From the NCBI GenBank assembly GCA_032191485.1, contig JAVDOI010000007.1, forward strand, positions 1,757,729 to 1,821,728: a DNA stretch of 64,000 nucleotides, given 5' to 3'. The first letter of the stretch is position 1; each line of letters opens with the position of its first letter. The notes below the pieces were generated by a model that saw only the letters and a program-made list of their open reading frames with translations, was not told the origin of the DNA and did no database searches. Of this stretch, positions 25,833 to 36,791 are shown in pieces. Position numbers and translations under genes: made by a program. This DNA comes from Leptoclinus maculatus (Eukaryota; Chordata; Actinopteri; Perciformes; Stichaeidae).

Positions 25833-27474
25833 CTTGCATCCTGTTCAGATGCAGCGTGTAGAGCTGGAGAGTTGGAGACTCTGAAAGAACAAGTAGCCAT
25901 CAGCTAAGCTACTTCCTATCAACATGGTTATATACCTACAGTAGGAAGTGGGCAAAAGGTTATCGCGTTGGTGATTCCGCACGGATAAAACTAATGCTCA
26001 CTATGTGTGGGGTGTTACTTTAGGTAGGTTATAACAAGCTACAAGGTCAAACATGACCTGGTTATCAACTTTGGAATTTGTTTGTACAGTAAATGCACTC
26101 CAGAAGACTCAGAAATGATTTTCTAGGTCTGTTTCATCTTATGCTGCACATCTTATGTCTGTCTGTGCACTTGGAGGTGGCAGATGGCTGCACGTCACCT
26201 TCACATTCAGCCGTGCTGACGTGGGTGCTTCCACTGTCCTACAAGACCTCATTACAATGCAACACACCCAGCCCAGCGCACTCACATAGTAAATCACATG
26301 CCCTTAAAAGGCGCTTTTCAACTGCCTGCTGTTTCTGCAAAGGGCTCAGTGTGTCTTCAGCTACTCCTGTGCAGACTCTACTGGTGAAAGATGGGACAGG
26401 ACTGCAGTTCCTCCTCATGTTGCTGTAAATTATCAGGTTTTTGTGTGGGCTTACAAGTTGTTGTTTTTTTTTGGGGGGGGGGGGGGGGGTCGGCTTATAA
26501 TGTGTGTATTTGCATGTGAAGGAAATTATGGGTTGAAAGATCAAGTCGGGTAAGGGAACATCAGAGATGTCGTCAGACCCAAACTCACAATCTGGATTTA
26601 CTATTTATTTCCTGGAAAATATACTAATGATTAAAAACAATTGAGAGTGAACCACACTTCCCTACAGTTTGATTCATGCCTTTTAAAAAAATTATGTAAT
26701 CACATAAATCTTTCCCTTTTACTTTTACAACAAAACAAATGATTTTATCAATGTTATTTCAAATCTTTTGAAGCATCATTGCCTTTTACTTTAGTGAGAT
26801 ATTGGTAACACAAGAGAGTAAAGTTGCATTTGATCTGATAGTCGTAAACTTGTAGGCTCATTATATTTCTTTGACCATATCACTGTCACTGAGTATGTGT
26901 GTCTAATACACGGACGTCATAGATTATACATATATAACTTAATTTTACAAACCGTTGAATATTTTAGCCCAAAATAAAACGCTCCATTGTGTTACTGAAC
27001 ATAACCCTAACAAACACCGGCCAATTCTTCCCGCCTTCCGACATCATGGACCAGTCACAGCGAAGCAGGTGTGACATTTGGCTTGTTTGATTGGCTACAG
27101 TTAATGGGCTGCAACGAGTCCTAAAACCAAGAAGAGTTGAAGTCGAGAGACGTCATGGCTTCATATCGCGTCATATTTTTGGGAGTACAACACATGCGCA
27201 GTAAAATCTGGTCTGCGCTGGTCACAAAACATGATTGATTTGTGTCACAGAGGCGTGTTTATGGAGTGTGTCATAGTAGGGTATTTTATGGGTGAGAATT
27301 ACAATTCTACAATTATTTAATTGTTTTAAAATGAAAGACCGTAAACAAATGTGTGCTATTTGAAAACGTTTTATTGTATATCAGCCTGCATCCATTCGAG
27401 CATAACAAAAAAGTTCTGTCACCACGAGCTCCCCCAAAGAGCCCCTGAGCGGACATCATCCCTTTATATCTAGC

Positions 27475-27486
27475 GCCCTCTGCTGG
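27475..27486 (-). promoter_or_regulatory. Candidate CTCF-type motif upstream of meak7
   Basis: The minus strand reads CCAGCAGAGGGC, a full match to the classical degenerate CTCF core CCASYAGRKGGC. It lies about 130 bases upstream of the proposed meak7 first exon end and 1 kb upstream of the ATG. One motif match is weak evidence by itself. Confidence 0.35.
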
Positions 27487-27499
27487 AACCCTCCAACAT

Positions 27500-27605
27500 C
27501 GCAGCTACAGTTACACTGCGCATGTGTCATTCAATAGCCTCGCGCAGCACCAGGAAGTTCGCATTTTGTGCATGATGGAAAGCTTAAGCTGCTGTGCTTT
27601 AACAG
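27500..27605 (+). promoter_or_regulatory. Candidate meak7 promoter and 5' non-coding exon
   Basis: The coding exon at 28479 begins right after an acceptor only six bases before its ATG, so a non-coding upstream exon is required. A plausible one ends at TTTAACAG|GTTAGC (27605). Just upstream lie an NRF1-like TGCGCATGTG and an ETS-like AGGAAGT, both common in housekeeping promoters. Exon and start site are inferred. Confidence 0.3.
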
Positions 27606-28484
27606 GTTAGCGACGCATTCAGCTTTCGTTTTGCTTAGTTTGAGAACATGACGCACGTCATGTTGCCTTTACATTTAAAGCGTTAAGGCTGTTGTGTTGA
27701 GGGAGACAAGTGAAGTATCGTTAACGCTGTGCTTTGCTAGCTAGCGCTAGCTAAGTTACCGTTAATTATCCAAGGTCCAAGATGAGATGTGTATGTCATT
27801 TAACCACGGAGACGGCTGTGTAATAAGAGCTGCTTTACATGTAACGTGTCACGTGTCGTGACGTATGTCAGAGCAATGCTGCATTTGCGGGGCTGAAATT
27901 AAGTTTGACGATAGTTTCATAGCTTTATGTGAAAACGGTCCACACAGTACTCTGGTTATGGGTCAGCCCTAGAATAGAGTTGAGATACATCTTAATAACT
28001 TTAATATTACACAGTCAAGCTTTAGCACACATACTTTGAAACATGGGGGGCTGGGACCTCTGAGGGGTTGTCACTCAAATTTAAGCTTAAGAAGTCATTA
28101 AAAGAATAACCAAAATATGTTGTCTTGTGAAATACTGGCATCCTCTCTCTCTTCAATAATGAATCAGCTGAATAAGGACAACAGCGGTCTTGATGATTTC
28201 GCTGGGATATGGTGACATTTTACAACTGACAACAAATTGCCAAATTCAATTGAAACTGATATTATTGGCACATGTCAGACTTCTACGAGGGTACAAAGTC
28301 AGTGGTTAATCCAGTGTCAAACTCCAAAAAACGATTCATGACATCATCACTTTAACTCCTGACGACGTCGTGATCAAACGTAGCCAGCTAGGTGTTATTT
28401 AGATATATACAATACAATACATGACTTTACTGAAATCAATACTGTATGTCAACATAATGTGCGTGTGTTGGTATGCAGGGCATC

Positions 28485-28655
28485 ATGGGTAACACGGAGA
28501 GCGTGGTGGTGCAGAAGCGGCTGGCCCGCTTCCGCCCCGAGGAGCGGCCGGTGGTCGAGGGGGTCTTCGACAGGCTCCTGGGCGCCGCCGGGGGCCCTTC
28601 AGCACCCCCCGGGAGAACGCCAGCCGGGACAACTCTCACTCTTGAGATGCTGCAG
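28485..28655 (+). CDS. meak7: meak7 coding exon 1
   Basis: Acceptor at 28478 is followed by six bases and the ATG. 171 nt, phase 0, encoding MGNTESVVVQKRLARFRPEE onward to LTLEMLQ. The insertion AAGGPSAPPGR is Gly/Pro-rich and unlike the human sequence. Donor CTGCAG|GTGAGG. Confidence 0.93.
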
Positions 28656-31600
28656 GTGAGGCTGTTAAAGCAGTAAACGGACTTTACCATCAGCATATCT
28701 GTCAGGAATAAGTTGTTTCTGCCAGTGTGTGCCCTGTGTATAATCAACCCCTCCTTTCGTCTGTCCCAAGTCCTCAATGGGCAGCCTGGCACCAGACTCC
28801 ATGGTGAGGAGGGTCTACCGGTCCATGTGCAGTATTGACCCCGGACCGGAAGCTTCTGGGAAAACCAGCACCTCTGCAGCCTCCGAAGTCGGTCGAGAGC
28901 AATTGGTGGTCTTCCTAGCAGACACCCTGCGAGGCACCGCAGAAGAGAGGGCTCCTCTCGTCATGGCCATGTCCCAGAGCGGACACGAGGCAGCGGTAAC
29001 GCGCGAGCAGCTAACAGAGGTGAGCAGAGGGTAACATTACATAGCAAATAATGTCTCATTTCTCAAGTATTTATTTTCTTCTCTTTCTTTTATTTCAACC
29101 CTCCTTCCTCACTTCTTTAGTTCCTTCAGGACCTGATATCTGCTGTAGTTCGGATTCTGATCCACAGAGGGCGCCTGCAGGCCTGGCAGCCAGAGAGAAT
29201 GGGTGACAGCTCCCTGGGTGTCCAACTCCTGGCAGAGCAGATGTGTTCTGAACTCAAACCCTCAGGTACACAGAGAAATGTGAATCCTCTCCTCACCGCT
29301 TCTCACCTCCCTGCTCTTCTCGTCTCCTAATGTCTGCTTTCCTCTCCTCTGCACTCCTCTCCTCTCTTCACCCCTCCTCTCCTCTCTTCACCCCTCCTCT
29401 CCTCTCTTCACCTCTCCTCTCCTCACCTCTCTCCTCTCTTCACCCCTCCTCTCCTCTCTTCACCCCTCCTCTCTTCACCCCTCCTCTCCTCTCTTCACCT
29501 CTCCTCTCCTCTCCGTTTCCGTTTCCGGTTGCGTGTGAGTGTGAGTGGTGGACGTGTGACTGTGAAGAGCGAGTGGCGCTAGTTTTGAATGGTTTCTGAT
29601 CTTCGGATCTTTAACCGTGTTTCTTCCTCTGTTGAGGCGGATGATCAGCTGAGTCTCTTGAACGGTTTTACTGGTTTGAGTGTTGAGCGATCGGGGCCTT
29701 GTCGAGGTGCGTTCTGGAGGAATGGCGTCCTCCGAGACGCCACCTCCGTCTCTCCGGCAGGGAGTGAGGATCGTCCCCCCGGATAACAGCGTGACGGTGG
29801 AGGAGGTGTTGCTGGCTGTCGGTGAGCAGGTGGGACACGATGAGCTGAGCTTTGCCTCCAGAATGAACAAAGCAGTGGTGGTGTTCCTGAAACAGGAGCC
29901 TCTAGTCTACCAGCTGATCGAGAGCGGCGTGTTGATCAGGGACACTTTTGTGCCGGTCTCCCCGCTGTCAGCTCCCTCCACGCGGATCACCGTGTCCGGT
30001 GTTCCGCCGTTTATCCAGAACGAGCTGCTGGAGAAAGAGCTCCGGAGGTTCGGGAAGTTTGCTAGCGGACTAAAAACAGTAAGTCTGGGATGTAAAGACC
30101 CTAAACTGAGACACGTTCAGTCTCTGAGGCGGCAACTGTTCATGTTTCTGGACTCACCGACTCAAACACTGGAGGTGTCCTTCAGAGTAAAGCACGGAGA
30201 CGGATCCTACATGGTGTACGCCAGCTCAGGACAGCTCAAGTGTTTCGAGTGTGGAGGTGTGGGACACAAACGGTTTACCTGTCCGCACAGAAAGCAGGCC
30301 GGCTCTGCTGACACAGACACCGGAGCGGGAGCTAAGCCCGCGGATGAAGAACCTGTGGCTGAACCGATGAATGACGGAGTGGTGGTCGAACCGGTGGTCG
30401 AACCGACAGCAGACGGACCGATGTTCAGACCGGTGGTCGAACCGCTGGTCGAACCGAAAGCAGACGGACCGGTGGTCGGACCGGTGGTCGGACCGGTGGT
30501 CGGACCGGTGGTCGGACCGGTGGTCGAACCGGTGGTCGAACCGGTGGTCGAACCGATGGCTGACGAACCGGTGGCTGAACCGACGGAGGACGGACCTGGG
30601 GCCGGGCCCGCGGCTGTGGTGGCGGATTGCGGTACTGCAGGTGCAGCGGCTGGTGGTGAAGACAAAGAGGAGGAAGAGCAGAGCCAAGCGGAGGAGCAAC
30701 AGGCTGATGTTCCAGAGAACAGCAGCTCTCAGACTGGACAACCCCAGCCAGCAGACACCGTGGAGGAAGCAGCCTCCACCAGTGCTGGACCCAGTGTGTC
30801 TAACAGTCAGCTGTCAGGTGGAGAGGACATGGAGGATGAAGATGAGTCAGAGATGGAGTCTGTGAGTGGAACCCCCAGCAAAGATATAGATCTGTACACA
30901 CTGGAAAAAATTGACACTTTTCTTGATAAAACATTTAAAAAGAAATGTGTAAACGTAAGCGATCACTTCTATGACATCCCGAAATTCATAAGATCAGTCA
31001 ACTTTCATATGAAAGGGGTCGGCGTTGACGTTCTGGATGAGAAGAAGCGTTTCCGCCTTAAAAAATATATCACTGCTCTTAAAAAAACACAGAAAATAAA
31101 AATTAGAAAGATTAAAAGATAACTGATCATGTACCTCACAGTGTTTGTCTCTCTGGAGGTTCTCTGAGTCTCAGACTGGTGTTGGTGTCTAGTTCGGGTT
31201 GAGGTTCTGTTTGGACCGATGACTGAAGTAAAAGGCTGATTGTTCATGTGTGTAGATGTTGGTGTGTTTCTGTGGGTGGAGGAGTTTTTATGTATTTATT
31301 TGAATTGATGACGTGATCTGTGATCAATAAAAGGAATTTAAAAACCAAAACCAATCCTCTCCTCTCTTCTCCTCTCCTCTCTTCACCCCTCATCTCCTCT
31401 CTTCTCCTCTCCTATCCTCTCCTCTCTTCTCCTCTCCTCTCCTCTCCTCTCCTCTCCTCTCCTCTCCTCTCCTCTCCTCTCCTCTCCTCTCCTCTCTTCA
31501 CCTCTCCTCTCTTCACACCTCCTCTCCTCTCTTCACCCCTCCTCTCCTCTCTTCTCCTCTCCTCTCTTCACCTCTCCTCTCCTCTCTTCACACCTCCTCT

Positions 31601-34600
31601 CCTCTCTTCACCCCTCCTCTCCTCTCTTCACCTCTCCTCTCTTCACCTCTCCTCTCCTCTCTTCACCTCTCCTCTCTTCACCTCTCCTCTCCTCTCTTCT
31701 CCTCTCCTCTCTTCACCTCTCCTCTCCTATCCTCTCCTCTCCTCTCCTCTCCTCTCTTCACCTCTCCTCTCTTCACCCCTCCTCTCCTCTCTTCACACCT
31801 CCTCTCCTCTCTTCACCTCTCCTCTCCTCTCTTCACCTCTCCTCTCCTCTCTTCACACCTCCTCTCCTCTCCTCTCCTCTCCTCTCCTCTCTTCACCTCT
31901 CCTCTCTTCACACCTCCTCTCCTCTCTTCACCCCTCCTCTCCTCTCTTCACACCTCCTCTCCTCTCTTCACCTCTCCTCTCCTCTCTTCACACCTCCTCT
32001 CCTCTCTTCACCCCTCCTCTCCTCTCTTCACCTCTCCTCTCTTCACCTCTCCTCTCTTCACCTCTCCTCTCTTCACCTCTCCTCTCCTCTCTTCACCTCT
32101 CCTCTCTTCACCCCTCCTCTCCTCTCTTCTCCTCTCCTCTCTTCACCTCTCCTCTCCTCTCTTCACACCTCCTCTCCTCTCTTCACCCCTCCTCTCCTCT
32201 CTTCACCTCTCCTCTCTTCACCTCTCCTCTCCTCTCTTCACCTCTCCTCTCCTCTCCTCTCTTCACCTCTCCTCTCCTCTCTTCACCTCTCCTCTCCTAT
32301 CCTCTCCTCTCCTCTCCTCTCTTCACCTCTCCTCTCTTCACACCTCCTCTCCTCTCTTCACCCCTCCTCTCCTCTCTTCACACCTCCTCTCCTCTCTTCA
32401 CCTCTCCTCTCCTATCCTCTCCTCTCCTCTCCTCTCCTCTCCTCTCCTCTCTTCACCTCTCCTCTCTTCACACCTCCTCTCCTCTCTTCACCCCTCCTCT
32501 CCTCTCTTCACCCCTCCTCTCCTCTCTTCACCTCTCCTCTCTTCACCTCTCCTCTCCTCTCTTCACCTCTCCTCTCTTCACCTCTCCTCTCCTCTCTTCA
32601 CCTCTCCTCTCTTCACCTCTCCTCTCCTCTCTTCACCTCTCCTCTCCTCTCCTCTCTTCACCTCTCCTCTCCTCTCTTCACCTCTCCTCTCTTCACCTCT
32701 CCTCTCCTCTCTTCACCTCTCCTCTCCTCTCTTCACCTCTCCTCTCCTATCCTCTCCTCTCCTCTCCTCTCTTCACCTCTCCTCTCTTCACACCTCCTCT
32801 CCTCTCTTCACCCCTCCTCTCCTCTCTTCACACCTCCTCTCCTCTCTTCACCTCTCCTCTCCTCTCTTCACACCTCCTCTCCTCTCTTCACCCCTCCTCT
32901 CCTCTCTTCACCTCTCCTCTCTTCACCTCTCCTCTCCTCTCTTCACCTCTCCTCTCTTCACCTCTCCTCTCCTCTCTTCACCTCTCCTCTCTTCACCCCT
33001 CCTCTCCTCTCTTCTCCTCTCCTCTCTTCACCTCTCCTCTCCTCTCTTCACACCTCCTCTCCTCTCTTCACCCCTCCTCTCCTCTCTTCACCTCTCCTCT
33101 CCTCTCCTCTCTTCACCTCTCCTCTCCTCTCCTCTCTTCACCTCTCCTCTCCTCTCTTCACCTCTCCTCTCTTCACCCCTCCTCTCCTCTCTTCACCTCT
33201 CCTCTCTTCACCCCTCCTCTCCTCTCTTCACACCTCCTCTCCTCTCTTCACCTCTCCTCTCCTCTCCTCTCCTCTCCTCTCCTCTCCTCTCCTCTCCTCT
33301 CCTCTCCTCCCTTCTCCACAGATCAGGGAGGTTGTGATGTTTCCTGTCTGGAGGACTGGATCTTCAGGGTCTCCCAGGTATCTCTGTACCTGGAGATGCT
33401 GGTAGCTGAGGGCCTAAAAGTGTCCCTGAGCGGCCGTCCGGCCCCCACCCTGCTGCCCCCCTGCAGGGAGACGCCCTGGAAAGAGCTGAGGTGTCTGCTG
33501 CTGGACATTCCCACCCTCATGTTTCTGGCACCACAGGTCAGAATGCAAACTTCTTCAGCAATGTCAAACAGCATGGCTGGTCCACTTGTTATTTCAGCTT
33601 AATAGTCACTTGCTGTCACGGCGACGGATGACAAATATGACTTGTTTAGAATCAGCGTTGCTGTTTTGTAGCATCTAACAAAATAAAAATCACTTTTTGT
33701 TCTTTGGAACCATGATAACGATTGCTCGTTGCCACGGCTGCTAACGTTAGCATTGCTAATCTGCTATAATGTGTGCTCTCTGAGTTTGACCTCTGACCCT
33801 TAAAGTTACAATATCATTTAAGTGGGCAGAGTAGCCCAAAAACTGTGCTCAAGTTGGAGTACTGTTGCTTTGCAAAAGAAAGTACTCGGGTAGAAGTGAT
33901 GTTGGGTTGTTGAATCATGGAGAATCATCTGTGGAACATGTTGTCACGAGACAAACTCATGACGAACTTGAGAGAGATCAACGTTGTGAATTTGTTCACA
34001 GAAATGTCATTTAGTTTGTTGTGCGCAAATATTCGGACCCAAGTTAAACAGTCACGAAACCTTATTCACGTTTCTGAGAACACGTGTACATGATGCATTA
34101 CTTTTCCATCCCTGCACTGCTTTATTCCTGTTGGTGCAAAGATCAGCCAAATGTAATATCACCTGTGATTGTGTCCCTCAGAATTCTCTCAAGCGCCTTT
34201 GACTGCACCGAGGCGGGGCTATATTAGTTATCACTACTAATATATGTGACCTGTTCTATTTCTATAACAGTCAGGTAGAGTGGCAACATATCGTTGTGTA
34301 GCAGTAATGCGATCACCTTATTGTCACGTAGTTTTGTTATCGCTTCAAACTGTTCACCCAACGTCAAGTCTTAAACTTTAGCTTTGCATGTCATGTCATA
34401 ATAGAAATGTTTCTCCCATGATTTAGCAATTTCATCTGCCCCTCTCACTCCATTATTATCAGATGGCAGATTCATAGTTTTGAGATATTACTTTGCAAAC
34501 AGATCAGCCGTTCTGGTTTACTCATTTCCTTTAGTTAGGTTTTTTTATTGGTCGTTTTGTTTTAATTCAAAGAAAGGTCCATGCTACCATACTATATTTA

Positions 34601-36753
34601 GTATGCCAGAAACACATTTAGTATGGCCCAATACAATGTATTTAAAATGCAGTACGCTAAGAGTCTACCAGGATGTTCTCCTACATCCGGTCACATTGTG
34701 CCGTATGCATTCTAGCATGCTTTTCTGCCTATTCTGACCCACAATGCTTTGCGCAGCAGATGTATGAGCAAGAGCTTCAAAGATCAAGGTGCCATGTTAT
34801 GAGGAAGTAGTATTTCCTAATTGAATGCATACTGCATGCAACGGTGTGCACTTTGTGAGGGCATCGTAACCCAGAAACAGGCAGTAAGAATAACAATACT
34901 GAAACAGACAATCTTCTCGCTGGAGGTTTTGTTTTTCATATTTAGGTCCTTAGCCTCCTTTTCCACAGGAGCTTGACCCAGAGGACGAGGAACCTTTTGA
35001 CAAACTCATTGCGTGTCCACCTCAGTGACAAGGGCCTGGATTTTGTTCTGGGGACATTTTACCCCCCAAAAAGGCGCGTGTCGGGTGGGTACTACAGGTG
35101 TGACCGTCACCGATTGGTCAAACACACACGGCGCCTCTACTTCAACTCGTTTACTGTTTCATTCATAAAAGAAGGAAGTGCTGTCGTATCGAGGGGAGTG
35201 CATTTCTCTTTGTTCGTCTTTGCTGTCGGTTTCCTGACTTCTCACTGAAGGCACAGAACAATCGAGGGAGAGAGATTTATTTAACAGGTGATTTACTGTG
35301 GAGTCGGACGCTCTGCTCTGCATCTTATTCATTACAACAGACATCAGTAAATACTAAGCTGCCGTGAATGTCGTCGCAGTGAGACAACACCTGAGGTTTA
35401 TTTAGTTTTTAGTTTTTTCAGATGGAACAAGCGGGCGTTCTGACCTGCAGAGTGTGTTTAACCTGCGACCACTAGCGGCCCGTGTCAGTCTCCAGGTCTT
35501 TAGATCGCTATGGAAACGCGGACAACAACAAGCTGAAGGAACCTTTCAGTTACTTGAAAAATAGTCAAAATTACAAAGAAGTTGTTGGTGGATAGAGGCG
35601 TCAGTATTATATGAATTCATAACCACTTCTTGGAGTAGCTTTAAGTAAGAAGGGATCGGTCCTGTAAATGATCACGTGTGTTCTAGAATGGTGCTTACAC
35701 AACTCTACATTCATCTCTCCAGTTGCCGGACAGCTACAGCGCCCCCTGGAGACTTGTGTTTTCCACGCGGCTACACGGGGAGAGCTTCAGCCGGATGGCC
35801 GGCGGCCTGACAAAGTGCGGGCCCACGCTGCTGCTCATCAAAGACACCAAGGGCCACGTTTTTGGGGGCTTCGCCTCCCACGCCTGGGAGATCAAACCTC
35901 AGTTCCAGGGTGAGAGAGGAGACGACGAGGAGACGACGATTTGAGGAATAGCTTCTCTAGTTCATTAGCTGCCTTCCAACAACTAAACAACAAATAACTG
36001 TATCTCAGGTTCTTGTCATTATTGATATAACTGATAACAAACGCTGTGATTAGCTTCCCTCAACATAAAGTATGGTTGTGCAGCTAACCAGTAATAGCAT
36101 GAGCTATCAAACTTGCATAGTATATTAGCAGCCTGATAAAAGTGCACTTTTGTCGCAAATTCGCATCTCTGTATGTAACAGTTTAACAACAAAATGTGAC
36201 GTGCAATATTATCGTCTAACTTGACAAACATCAAGTGTGTTTCGTGGCACAATTCAAACGGGATAGGGAAAAAAAATGGTCTCTCGCCGTATATATATAT
36301 ATTTTTATTATATAAAATAAGTTCCCACGGTGGTCCACAGGAAGGGGAGGGACTTGGCCTCTCTATAGACCTTTTTCACAGTAGATCATTTTTTTGTAAC
36401 AAAATGTCAATTACATTTGAGGTGCATCAGTGTGCCAGCGTGCACATTCTTAGTGCACTGGAACTTGGCTCGTCTTTAAGGTGCTGCTTTAGATGTCAAG
36501 ACCCTGGTTTATGAGACTCTTCATTGTGCACTGCTGAATAAAGAACAGAGGCGAGAGGTCTCTGATAGATAGCAGTGACTTTCAGCTTCTAAATAGTAGA
36601 AACAGTACTATCACGTTAGTGTGGACCAGACCCCACATGAGGACAGATATTAAAGCGCTGAGAAGGAACCATTGAGGAAGTAATACTACTGGTTTGAATA
36701 CTGTGGACTGTCACTTGAGCTTTCTCTCAGATCTTAATACTTTGTATATGTGT

Positions 36754-36791
<38 letters not shown>

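Larger units (their letters stand above)
12489..27470. other. cotl1-meak7 intergenic region (15 kb)
   Basis: No gene with exon structure was recognised on either strand. Longer open frames (for example 14624-15127 on the minus strand) show no family motif. The space is occupied by simple repeats, SINEs, MITE and hAT ends and low-complexity tracts listed separately. The intervals 14000-17100, 18700-19460 and 26500-27000 hold nothing I can name. Confidence 0.6.
29513..31355 (+). mobile_element. ORF1-only LINE (Tx1/L1-clade half-LINE)
   Basis: The unit begins at the end of the 5' pyrimidine block with GTTTCCGTTTCC-like sequence, has about 205 bp of leader, one intact ORF and about 230 bp of 3' UTR with AATAAA at 31325. 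It ends in an A/C-rich tail (AAAACCAAAACCAA) directly against the 3' pyrimidine block. No endonuclease or reverse transcriptase ORF follows; a full Tx1-type LINE would need about 3 kb more. The intact frame implies a young insertion or selection. Clade assignment is from remembered similarity to fish Tx1-type ORF1 proteins. Confidence 0.75.
29266..33321 (+). other. meak7 intron 3, TCTCC array with inserted retroelement
   Basis: A 4.06-kb intron made almost wholly of pyrimidine tandem repeat (29336-29512 and 31356-33308) interrupted by a 1.84-kb half-LINE. Donor GTACAC and acceptor CTTCTCCACAG join exons 3 and 4 in the correct phase. Confidence 0.85.

Noticed and set aside
30207..30741. Antisense ORFs over the half-LINE
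   Set aside because: Shadows of the sense ORF1 and its 12-bp repeat; no motif in the antisense translation.
31320..33602. 760-codon open frame of SSPLLSSPLF repeats running into meak7 exon 4
   Set aside because: It exists because CCTCT-type units contain no stop codon; the bulk is intronic satellite and the true exon starts at the acceptor at 33321.
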